Shown: piece by piece, positions 19,871-31,932 of the stretch
How positions within the stretch are numbered: position 1 is the first letter of the stretch
How the letters are laid out: every line of letters begins with the position of its first letter
DNA from: SZUA-217 sp034658975
Lineage (GTDB): Bacteria; Actinomycetota; Acidimicrobiia; Spongiisociales; ZC4RG35
Length of the DNA stretch: 48,491 nt
NCBI GenBank assembly: GCA_034658975.1
Contig: JAYEGJ010000175.1
Span: forward strand, 1-48,491
Direction of reading: 5' to 3'
Notes under the pieces: generated by a model
Database searches by the model: none
Seen by the model: only the letters and a program-made list of their open reading frames with translations
What the model was told of the DNA's origin: nothing
Position numbers and translations under genes: made by a program

Positions 19871-21202
19871 ATGGCACCGAACAGGGATATTCGCCAGACC
19901 ATCGTCCAACTCCTCTCCAACATGAGCGACGGGAAGGAGATCCGGACATACTTGCGCCGCTTCGCCGCCGTCGAAGAGTCCCGCTTCGCTGTCATCAAGA
20001 TCGGCGGAGCGATTCTCCGGGATCGTCTTCAGGAGACTGCCGCCGCCCTCGCCTTCCTCCACACTGTCGGCCTGACCCCCATCGTCCTTCACGGCGGCGG
20101 GCCTCAACTCGACGAAAGGCTTCAGGCGGACGGAATCACTACGGACAAGGTCGACGGGCTCAGGGTCACCACCAGCGATGTGCTCGACGCTGCCCGGGAC
20201 GTGTTCACCAACCAAAACATCGAACTGGTCGAGGCGGTAAGAGAACAGGGCGTGTCGGCGCACGGTCTCACCCAAGGGGGCTTCGATGCCGAGCTCTTGG
20301 ATCTCGACCGATTCGGGTACGTCGGCGAACCGACCGAAGTCCATCTCGACCTGCTCCGATCGATCATCTCCTCCGGAGCCATTCCGATCCTCACATGTCT
20401 CGGTGTGGCCCCCGGCGGTCAACTCGTCAACATGAACGCCGATTCGGCGACCCGGCTCCTGGTTCATGCCGTCCAGCCGATGAAAATCATCTTCCTGGTC
20501 GACTCGGGAGGCCTTCTCGATGAGCAGGGCCGGATCATCGAGTCGATCAACCTCGCAGCCGACTTCGACGAGCTCATGGAAGAGGAGTGGGTCCACTCTG
20601 GAATGCGTCTCAAGCTGGAGGAGATCAAGAGACTCCTCGACGACGCACCCGCCTCCAGCTCGGTGTCGATCACCACACCCTCGGCCCTGATCCGGGAGCT
20701 GTTCACCCACGGCGGGGCCGGGACGATGATCCGCAGAGGCGAGATCATCCACGAGTTCAACGACAAGGACGATCTGGACCTTGACCGGATCAGAGGTCTC
20801 GTTGAGAAGGCTTTCACCCGGGCTCTGGAGCCGACCTGGTGGGACGATCTCGACCTCGCCGCCGCCTACGTCTCGGAGAGTTATCGGGCCGCCGCAATCA
20901 TCACCAACCTCGAAGATTTCGCCTATCTCGACAAGTTCGCCATCCACGAGACCGCTCGCGGCGATGGCCTCGCCCGCACGGTGTGGGATCACGTGGTGCG
21001 TGATTTCCCCACCCTCTTCTGGCGGTCCAGGAGCGACAACAAGTTCAACGCCTTCTACACCAAGGAAGCCGACGGGTCCATCCACCAGAACCATTGGACG
21101 ATCTTCTGGAAGGGCGAGGAAGACTTCGACAAGATCAGCAGGGCCGTGAAGAGACTTTCGGAGATGCCCGCATCATTCAGAAGGGACTCATCTGGTGTCT
21201 GA
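19871..21202 (+). CDS. argB: Bifunctional N-acetylglutamate synthase/kinase
   Basis: Residues about 35-280 are an amino-acid-kinase domain: FAVIKIGGAIL, LHGGGPQLDERL, GGAGTMIRRGE. Residues 290-435 are a GNAT acetyltransferase domain of the vertebrate-type NAGS (DUF619) class, with FAIHETARGDGLARTVW as the acetyl-CoA loop and FWRSRSDNKFNAFYTKEADG. This is the fused NAGS-K architecture described in Xanthomonas, which makes acetylglutamate from glutamate and then phosphorylates it. It lies one base after argF' and overlaps argC by eight bases. Ordinary actinobacterial ArgB lacks the acetyltransferase half. Confidence 0.92.
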   Translation: MAPNRDIRQTIVQLLSNMSDGKEIRTYLRRFAAVEESRFAVIKIGGAILRDRLQETAAALAFLHTVGLTPIVLHGGGPQLDERLQADGITTDKVDGLRVTTSDVLDAARDVFTNQNIELVEAVREQGVSAHGLTQGGFDAELLDLDRFGYVGEPTEVHLDLLRSIISSGAIPILTCLGVAPGGQLVNMNADSATRLLVHAVQPMKIIFLVDSGGLLDEQGRIIESINLAADFDELMEEEWVHSGMRLKLEEIKRLLDDAPASSSVSITTPSALIRELFTHGGAGTMIRRGEIIHEFNDKDDLDLDRIRGLVEKAFTRALEPTWWDDLDLAAAYVSESYRAAAIITNLEDFAYLDKFAIHETARGDGLARTVWDHVVRDFPTLFWRSRSDNKFNAFYTKEADGSIHQNHWTIFWKGEEDFDKISRAVKRLSEMPASFRRDSSGV

Positions 21203-22118
21203 CAGGTACTCGGTCGGTGTCGTGGGCGCACGTGGTTATGCCGGCGCCGAGCTCCTCTCGCTACTGGCATCCCATCGTAATCTGGACGTGACTTACGCCG
21301 GGTCCCGAGAATTGGAGGGACAGCCAGTCCCCCAGGTCGACGGTCTCACATTCGGCAGCCTTGACGCTGCCGGCGCCGCAGCCCTCGGACTCGACGCCAT
21401 CTTCCTCGCATTGCCCGACGGGGTGAGCAAACCTTTCGTAGCCGAACTGGCCGAGAGCACCGTCATCGTCGATATCTCGGCAGATCACCGATTCGACGAC
21501 CAGTGGGTCTATGGACTGCCGGAGCTGTTCAGGGAAAAGATCGCCGGAGCTCGCCGCATCGCCAATCCGGGTTGTTATGCGACTGCCATGCAGCTGACCG
21601 TGGGCCCCTTCGTCAACGATCTGGGCGGCGTGCCTGCCGTCTTCGGCGTCAGCGGCTATTCGGGGGCGGGGACGACACCCTCACCGAAGAATGACCCTGA
21701 GCGACTCGCCGACAACCTGATCCCGTACAAGCTGGTTGGCCACAATCACGAACGAGAAGCAACCCGCCATCTCGGCCACGAGATCCGGTTCATGCCACAC
21801 GTTCACCCGGCCTTCCGGGGACTGCTCGTGACATCACACATCCCGATGGCACAGCCGATTACAGCAGATGAGGCGATGAAGAAACTGAGCGATGCGTTTG
21901 ACGACGAGCAGCTCATCGACCTTCAGACCGATATCCCCGAACTGCGTGACGGCGCCAACAGGCCCGGTGTTTTGATCGGCGGCGTCACCACGAGCCTCGA
22001 CGGGCGCAACCTCGTCGTTGTCGCCGCGGAAGACAACCTGCTCAAGGGGGCCGCGGCACAAGCCGTGCAGAACCTCAATCTCGCCCTCGGGCTCCCCGAG
22101 TTCACCGCGATCCTCTGA
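21195..22118 (+). CDS. argC: N-acetyl-gamma-glutamyl-phosphate reductase
   Basis: ArgC reduces acetylglutamyl phosphate to the semialdehyde with NADPH. The NADP loop GARGYAGAELL is at residues 10-20 and the catalytic Cys is in ANPGCYATA near 131. His in PHVHPAFRGLL is also present. The start is GTG within the end of argB. At 307 residues it is of the shorter ArgC type that accompanies NAGS-K fusions. The operon continues no further: the next gene is a nucleoside phosphorylase. Confidence 0.94.
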   Translation: MSDRYSVGVVGARGYAGAELLSLLASHRNLDVTYAGSRELEGQPVPQVDGLTFGSLDAAGAAALGLDAIFLALPDGVSKPFVAELAESTVIVDISADHRFDDQWVYGLPELFREKIAGARRIANPGCYATAMQLTVGPFVNDLGGVPAVFGVSGYSGAGTTPSPKNDPERLADNLIPYKLVGHNHEREATRHLGHEIRFMPHVHPAFRGLLVTSHIPMAQPITADEAMKKLSDAFDDEQLIDLQTDIPELRDGANRPGVLIGGVTTSLDGRNLVVVAAEDNLLKGAAAQAVQNLNLALGLPEFTAIL

Positions 22119-22125
22119 ACACGAA

Positions 22126-22131
22126 TAACTT
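22126..22131 (+). promoter_or_regulatory. Candidate -10 box (TAACTT) before the nucleoside phosphorylase
   Basis: TAACTT lies six bases before the ATG at 22138, with no ribosome-binding site between. The spacing matches the other leaderless candidates here and decides for ATG at 22138 over GTG at 22132. Confidence 0.35.
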
Positions 22132-22137
22132 GTGACA

Positions 22138-23448
22138 ATGACCTATAGAGCGATAGACCTGATCGGAATCAAACGTGATGGTGGAAGCCTGTCGCCCGAT
22201 GCCATCGAGTGGCTGATCGAGGCATACACCGACGGCACCGTGGCCGATTATCAGATGTCGGCCATGGCCATGGCCATCCTCCTCAACGGCATGAATGCCA
22301 CCGAGCTAGCCGTCTGGACCAGGGCGATGCTCCATTCCGGGGATGTGATGGATTTCTCCAACATCCCGGCCCGCAAGATCGACAAGCACTCCACCGGCGG
22401 AGTCGGTGACAAGATCTCCATCCCGCTCGCCCCCCTCGTGGCCGCCTGCGGTGTCGCCGTCCCGATGATGTCGGGAAGGGGGCTGGGACACACTGGTGGC
22501 ACACTCGACAAGCTCGAGTCGATCCCCGGGTTCATCACAGGGCTGGATCCGGATCGCTTCAAAGAGATCCTGACCGAGCACGGTCTGGTCCTCGCCGGTC
22601 AATCAGAGACGCTGGCCCCCGCAGACCACAAGCTGTATGCACTCCGAGACGCCACTGGCACCGTCCCATCCATACCCCTCATCTCCAGCTCGATCATGTC
22701 CAAGAAGCTGGCCGAGGGCCTCGATGGGCTCCTGCTCGACATCAAGACCGGCGGCGGAGCATTGATCAAGGGCCTCGACCAGTCTCGCGAGCTGGCCCAC
22801 ACCATGGTGGGCATCGGCGAGTCGTACGGTGTCAACACAATCGCCTTCATCACCTCCATGGAACAACCGTTGGGCGCCGAGGTGGGAAACGCCAACGAGA
22901 TCAAGGAATCGATCGACGTCCTCCGCGGCGAGGGACCCGACGATGTCACCGAGCTCACCATGCTATTCGGCGAGGCCATGCTCAACCTCGGTGGCGTCGA
23001 CGGGGGCCGTGACCGACTGGCCCAGGCAATCGAGTCGGGAGCCGCCCTCGACAAGTTCATCGAGGTCACCATCGCCCACGGTGGCGACCCAAAGGTCATC
23101 GAAGACCCCTCACTCCTGGCCAGAGCTCCACACGAGGCGATAGTCGCTGCTCCGTACGATGGGTATGTGACCCGATGCGACGCCCTGACCATCGGTGCGG
23201 CGGGGGTGCGACTGGGGGCAGGACGCGCGCACAAGGAAGACACGATCGACCCCGGCGTGGGGATCACGGTCACCGCCAAGCTCGGGGAGTGGGTGTCCGC
23301 CGGTGACCCTCTGGCGGTGATCCGCTACTCGGACGAGTCCCGTTGGGCCGCCCAGAGGAATCATCTGGCCTCGGGCTGGGAGATCTCCAGCGAGCGGGAG
23401 TCACCACCAGATCTGGTGATCGAGCGCATCGCCGCCACCACATCCTGA
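22138..23448 (+). CDS. Pyrimidine-nucleoside (thymidine) phosphorylase
   Basis: The phosphate-binding signature DKHSTGGVGDK is near residue 81 and MMSGRGLGHTGGTLDKLE near 118. These define the thymidine/pyrimidine nucleoside phosphorylase family, which splits nucleosides into base and sugar phosphate. The protein is 436 residues from the ATG. With upp (4 kb upstream) and cdd (7 kb downstream) it completes a cytidine to uridine to uracil to UMP salvage route. Whether it prefers thymidine (DeoA) or is a broad Pdp enzyme cannot be decided. Confidence 0.93.
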   Translation: MTYRAIDLIGIKRDGGSLSPDAIEWLIEAYTDGTVADYQMSAMAMAILLNGMNATELAVWTRAMLHSGDVMDFSNIPARKIDKHSTGGVGDKISIPLAPLVAACGVAVPMMSGRGLGHTGGTLDKLESIPGFITGLDPDRFKEILTEHGLVLAGQSETLAPADHKLYALRDATGTVPSIPLISSSIMSKKLAEGLDGLLLDIKTGGGALIKGLDQSRELAHTMVGIGESYGVNTIAFITSMEQPLGAEVGNANEIKESIDVLRGEGPDDVTELTMLFGEAMLNLGGVDGGRDRLAQAIESGAALDKFIEVTIAHGGDPKVIEDPSLLARAPHEAIVAAPYDGYVTRCDALTIGAAGVRLGAGRAHKEDTIDPGVGITVTAKLGEWVSAGDPLAVIRYSDESRWAAQRNHLASGWEISSERESPPDLVIERIAATTS

Positions 23449-23515
23449 GCGCGAATTCAATAGACCGCCGGACAGTTACCATCGCCGACTGACTCAACAC
23501 AAGGAGCATCGCGGT

Positions 23516-24274
23516 ATGAAGGTCATTGTCTGCGTCAAGCAGATTCCTGATCCCGCCTCCCCGTACAGCCTGGAAGAGGGCACCAACTGGTTGACACGTC
23601 CCGACGACCAGGTTCTCGACGACACCGACCGCTACGGGGTGGAGATGGGATTGCAGATTGCCCAGGCCAACGACGGCACGGTCACTCTCGTGAGCATGGG
23701 CCCATCGGGCAACGCTCAGGGGATCCGGCAGGCTCTCGCCATGGGCGCCGATAAGGCCGTTCTCGTCGAAGACGACGGTCTCAGAGGATCTGACGCTATG
23801 ACCACCGCCAAGGTGCTGGCGGCCTCGATCAAGAATGAGGGATTCGACCTCGTCATCTCGGGAACAGAGTCGACCGATGGCTACTCGGGAGTAGTGCCGC
23901 AAATGCTCGCCGAGTTCTTGGACGTCCCGGCGCTCACATATGCCACCAAGGTCGATCCGGGCGATGGCTCAATAACGATTCACCGGCAGACTGCCGATGG
24001 GTACGACGTCGTGGAGGCTTCCCTTCCCGCACTCGTCTCGGTCACTGCCGGCGTGGTCGAGCCCCGTTACCCGACCTTCAAGGGAATCATGGAGGCCAAG
24101 AAGAAGCCTGTCGACAACGTGACCCCGGCCGATCTGGGGGTCGAGTATTCCTCGTCGCAAACTGTGACCTCGATTACCGACGCGCCCGAGCGCGCTGCGG
24201 GACGAAAGGTCGAGGACGAGGGTGAGGCATACCTGCAAATCGTTGCTCTCCTCAAAGAACGGAAGGTGATCTGA
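23516..24274 (+). CDS. etfB: Electron transfer flavoprotein beta subunit
   Basis: The protein begins MKVIVCVKQIPDP, the standard EtfB start, and carries the AMP-binding region GTESTDGYSGVVPQMLAEFL at about 121-140. Together with EtfA it carries electrons from acyl-CoA and other dehydrogenases to the membrane quinone pool. AAGGAG lies 11 bases before the ATG, and TACCAT near 23477 could be the -10 of the etf operon. One base separates it from etfA. Confidence 0.95.
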   Translation: MKVIVCVKQIPDPASPYSLEEGTNWLTRPDDQVLDDTDRYGVEMGLQIAQANDGTVTLVSMGPSGNAQGIRQALAMGADKAVLVEDDGLRGSDAMTTAKVLAASIKNEGFDLVISGTESTDGYSGVVPQMLAEFLDVPALTYATKVDPGDGSITIHRQTADGYDVVEASLPALVSVTAGVVEPRYPTFKGIMEAKKKPVDNVTPADLGVEYSSSQTVTSITDAPERAAGRKVEDEGEAYLQIVALLKERKVI

Positions 24275-24275
24275 G

Positions 24276-25223
24276 ATGGCTTCGGTTTGGGTTTTCGTAG
24301 AGGAGTACAAGGGATCCCCTTCCGAACTCGGCCTCGAGATCCTCTCCAAGGCACGCACTCTCGGTGAGGTGACAGTCATCTACCTAGGCGCCGGCTCCGA
24401 CGACGCCTTTGCGGCGATGGGTGCCCATGGGGCCAACACCGTCCTGCATGCCGACGCGGGCGACCGGCTTCCGGCGGCGCCGGTGGCGGCGGCGCTTGCG
24501 GAAAAAGCGGCGTTGGATTCGCCTGACGTCATTCTCCTGGGCCAGGCCTACACCGATCGCGACGTTGCCGGTCGGCTCGCTGCCCGCCTCGGAGTCGGTG
24601 TCCTCGCCAATTCCTCCGACGTGAGAATCACCGACTCCGGAGTCGAGACTGATCACGAGATCTTCGGCGGGACCCAAGTTGCGACCGCCGCCACCACGGA
24701 CACGCCCGCAGTCGTGCTCATCCGACCTAAGTCGTTTCCCGCGGAAAGCGCCGGAGGCGCCGCCCCTACGATCACGACCCTCGATCTCCCCGATGCCGAC
24801 GGCTCCGAAGCGACCGTCACCGAATCCCACGCCGAAGAACGCGAAGGCCCGCAGTTGACCGACGCCACAGTGGTTGTTGCCGGCGGCCGAGGTCTCGGTT
24901 CCATCGAAGGATTCGAACTCATCGAGTCGCTGGCCAAGCCGCTCGGAGCAGCCACCGGGGCAACACGAGCGATCGTCGATGCCGGCTGGGTGCCCTATGC
25001 CAAGCAGGTCGGCCAGACCGGGAAGACGGTCAAGCCAGACGTCTACATCGCCGCAGGCATCTCCGGAGCGATGCAGCATGTGGTCGGGATGAAAGATGCC
25101 GGCACGATCATCGCGATCAACAAGGACCCCGACGCACCGATCTTCTCCCTCGCCGATCTCGGAATAGTCGGTGATGCTAAAAAGATCCTTCCGCAGTTGA
25201 TCGAGGCTCTCGAGGCCCGGTAG
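24276..25223 (+). CDS. etfA: Electron transfer flavoprotein alpha subunit
   Basis: The N-terminal half is the EtfA alpha/beta domain and the C-terminal half the FAD-binding domain. The FAD contacts are visible: VVAGGRGLGS, GATRAIVDAGWVPYAKQVGQTGKTV, YIAAGISGAMQHVVGM and AINKDPDAPIFSLADLGIVGD. The length of 315 is normal. The start ATG follows GTGATCTGAG directly after etfB, indicating coupling. No EtfQO dehydrogenase is nearby. Confidence 0.96.
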   Translation: MASVWVFVEEYKGSPSELGLEILSKARTLGEVTVIYLGAGSDDAFAAMGAHGANTVLHADAGDRLPAAPVAAALAEKAALDSPDVILLGQAYTDRDVAGRLAARLGVGVLANSSDVRITDSGVETDHEIFGGTQVATAATTDTPAVVLIRPKSFPAESAGGAAPTITTLDLPDADGSEATVTESHAEEREGPQLTDATVVVAGGRGLGSIEGFELIESLAKPLGAATGATRAIVDAGWVPYAKQVGQTGKTVKPDVYIAAGISGAMQHVVGMKDAGTIIAINKDPDAPIFSLADLGIVGDAKKILPQLIEALEAR

Positions 25224-25966
25224 CCGGCGGCCAAGGGCGATGATCTGGGACCCGGACCGCTACCTGCGCTATGCCGATCTACGGACCCGACCAGGTCTCG
25301 AGTTGATCTCACGGATCCCGGACATCAATCCGGGAGCCATCGTCGACCTCGGTGCCGGAACAGGGAATCTGACTTCGGTGCTTGCTTCGAGATGGCCTGA
25401 TGCAGAAATCGCCGGCATCGATTCCTCCCCCGAGATGGTCGAGCGCGCCGGTGCCGAACACGACGGAATCGACTGGGCAACCGCAGACATCGAGTCCTGG
25501 AAGCCCACAGGTCAAATTGACCTCATCTTCTCCAACGCCGCTCTCCACTGGATAGAAGGACATCAGCCGCTGTTTGGTCGTCTCAGGTCGTATCTGTCAC
25601 CCGGCGGGGTACTGGCCGTCTCGATGCCGGACAACTGGGCAGCGGGCACGCACTCCGTTCCCAAGACGATCCTCGATGAGGGCAACTGGCCGCAGGCCGC
25701 CCGCGATGCCCTTATCCGCGACCGCGTCGGCAAACCCGACGACTACAGGCGCTGGGTTCAGCCCGCAGATGTTGACAGTTGGAGGACCACCTACTTCCAA
25801 ACGCTCACCGGCCCCGACCCGGTGTGGACTTGGGTGACGGGGAGCCTTCTCCGGCCGGTGCTCGCAGTACTCGATGATGACGAATGTCTTCGGCTGGAAC
25901 GGGAGTGCAAGGACGCGTATCGAGAGGCGTACCCACCGCGCGACGACGGTGCAACGACTCTCCCGT

Positions 25967-30331
<4,365 letters not shown>

Positions 30332-30390
30332 CCGCCCCTCTTCCTGGGAGCGAGGCATCATAGGCATGGGACGATCAGAGAAAAACCCGC

Positions 30391-30786
30391 CTAGTGGTCC
30401 AAATCGAATCGGTGGGGCAGCAGTTCGTCGAGAGTGTGTTCCCGCACATCCGACCCCTCGCCACCGGTGACAATCACCTTTTCGACATCGAACTCGGACA
30501 TGATTTGCCGGCAGCGTCCGCACGGATAGGAGCCCTCGACATCCTCGGCGTCGACACAGGCAACAACCACGGTGTCGATCTTCCTGACACCCTGGCTGAC
30601 CGCAGTATTGATCGCTGTCGACTCGGCACACGACCCCGAGGGATAGGCGGCGTTCTCGACGTTCGCCCCGGTGAAGACCTCTCCATCCGCTCCGACCACG
30701 ACCGCACCCACCCTGAAGTGTGAGTAAGGCGAGTACGAGCCCTCTGCTGCCGCCCGGGCGGCCGCTACAAGTTCATCGGTGTTCAT
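30391..30786 (-). CDS. cdd: Cytidine deaminase
   Basis: This homotetrameric-type Cdd has the zinc-site and catalytic motif with CAES (GANVENAAYPSGSCAES at about 41-57) and PCGRCRQ near 88. It converts cytidine and deoxycytidine to uridine and deoxyuridine for salvage. The start overlaps the ftsY stop by four bases, so it is translated with ftsY. The length of 131 is standard. Confidence 0.95.
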   Translation of the reverse strand: MNTDELVAAARAAAEGSYSPYSHFRVGAVVVGADGEVFTGANVENAAYPSGSCAESTAINTAVSQGVRKIDTVVVACVDAEDVEGSYPCGRCRQIMSEFDVEKVIVTGGEGSDVREHTLDELLPHRFDLDH

Positions 30787-31757
30787 GATTGCTCCAGCAT
30801 CGCGTCTACAAAGCTATCCGGATCGAAGGGCTCGAGGTCGTCCACCCCCTCGCCCAAACCAACGAACTTGACGGGTACTCCCAATTCCTTCTCGACTGCG
30901 ATGGCGATGCCCCCTTTGGCCGTACCGTCCAGCTTGGTGAGAACGATTCCGGTGACCGGCACTGTGTCCGCGAAGACCCGGACCTGAGCAAGTCCGTTCT
31001 GGCCTCCGGTCGCATCCAGGACCAGAAGGATCTCGGACACATTGGCCTCGCCGGCAGCAACCCGGTGAATCTTGGCAAGCTCGGCCATCAGGTTCTTCTT
31101 CCCGTGCAACCGCCCGGCCGTGTCTACGAGAACGATGTCGGTCCCCTTGGCCTTCGCTGAGGAGATGGCGTCGAAGGCAACAGAGGCGGGGTCGCCGCCC
31201 TCCTGTCCAGAGACCACATTCACGCCAACACGTTCGCCCCAGGTCTGAAGCTGTTCCCCGGCGGCGGCCCTGAAGGTGTCGGCGGCGGCGAGAACCACCC
31301 CCAAGCCTTCTGCCGTCAGGCGGTGAGCGAGTTTGGCGATCGTCGTCGTCTTGCCGGTTCCGTTGACGCCAACGACGAGAACCACAGCCGGTGTGCCTTT
31401 CGTGCTCATGTCGCGCTCGGGCCCGGCAAGCTCCTTCTTGAGCGATGCGGCCAGTTCCCGTCGGGCTTGGTCGCTCGTCTCGGGCTTGGCGCTCCTCACT
31501 CCACCAACGATGCGGCTCGTCGTATCGACCCCTACGTCGGCGGCGATCAGCGCTTCTTCGATCTCTGTCCAGGACAGATCATCCAGACCCGACCCCCATG
31601 CGCCTCGAAGTGCCGCGCCAAGCGTGGTGGCGGTCTTGGTGAGTCGGCCGGTCGCGGTCGGCCCGGGTCGGGACCGTCCTCGCACATACAGCAGAACAGC
31701 CACCACCAGGAGGATGGCGACAACCGCCAACAGAAGGATCAGCGTGGTTATGTCCAT
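30783..31757 (-). CDS. ftsY: Signal recognition particle receptor FtsY
   Basis: FtsY docks Ffh-ribosome complexes at the membrane. Residues 5-25 form a hydrophobic helix, as in actinobacterial FtsY proteins that are anchored by a transmembrane segment in place of the E. coli acidic A domain. The NG domain has the P-loop GVNGTGKT at 130-137, AADTFRAAAGEQL, DTAGR and TKLDGTAKGG. The ORF is 324 residues. It follows smc downstream of a repeat-containing spacer of 175 bases. Confidence 0.96.
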   Translation of the reverse strand: MDITTLILLLAVVAILLVVAVLLYVRGRSRPGPTATGRLTKTATTLGAALRGAWGSGLDDLSWTEIEEALIAADVGVDTTSRIVGGVRSAKPETSDQARRELAASLKKELAGPERDMSTKGTPAVVLVVGVNGTGKTTTIAKLAHRLTAEGLGVVLAAADTFRAAAGEQLQTWGERVGVNVVSGQEGGDPASVAFDAISSAKAKGTDIVLVDTAGRLHGKKNLMAELAKIHRVAAGEANVSEILLVLDATGGQNGLAQVRVFADTVPVTGIVLTKLDGTAKGGIAIAVEKELGVPVKFVGLGEGVDDLEPFDPDSFVDAMLEQS

Positions 31758-31810
31758 CGCGGAGTGAGGCTAGACACCCCATCGGAGTACGACGGCCCAT
31801 CTGGCGGGCC

Positions 31811-31906
31811 ATAGACCCTGCTCAGCAGGGTTGTGGGCCCGGCAGATCCGTGCACGATTCTGATGTGCAATAGACCCTGCTCAGCAGGGTTGTGGGCCCG
31901 GCAGAT
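31811..31906. repeat. Tandem 37-bp direct repeat with palindromic core
   Basis: A 37-bp unit occurs twice without mismatch, at 31811-31847 and 31870-31906, separated by 22 bases, giving a 59-base period. Each unit contains the inverted repeat ACCCTGCTCAGCAGGGT (8-base arms around one base) and then GGGCCC. The 22-base separator itself has inverted TGCAC and GTGCA arms around nine bases. No T-tract follows either hairpin on either strand, so a classic terminator is not evident. The block fills most of the 175-base gap between smc and ftsY. Confidence 0.85.
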
Positions 31907-31932
31907 ACAACAAGACGTCGCAACATAGGAGG

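Noticed and set aside
30332..30631. N-terminal extension of GltB by 100 residues
   Set aside because: The added sequence is Arg/Cys-rich shadow of cdd and would move the catalytic Cys far from the N-terminus; AGGAAGAGG before 30331 marks the real start.
31811..31847. Rho-independent terminator for smc
   Set aside because: The stem is strong but no T-tract follows on either strand.
31811..31906. CRISPR-like reading of the two repeats and 22-base separator
   Set aside because: Only two copies, the separator is itself palindromic, and there are no cas genes anywhere in the window.
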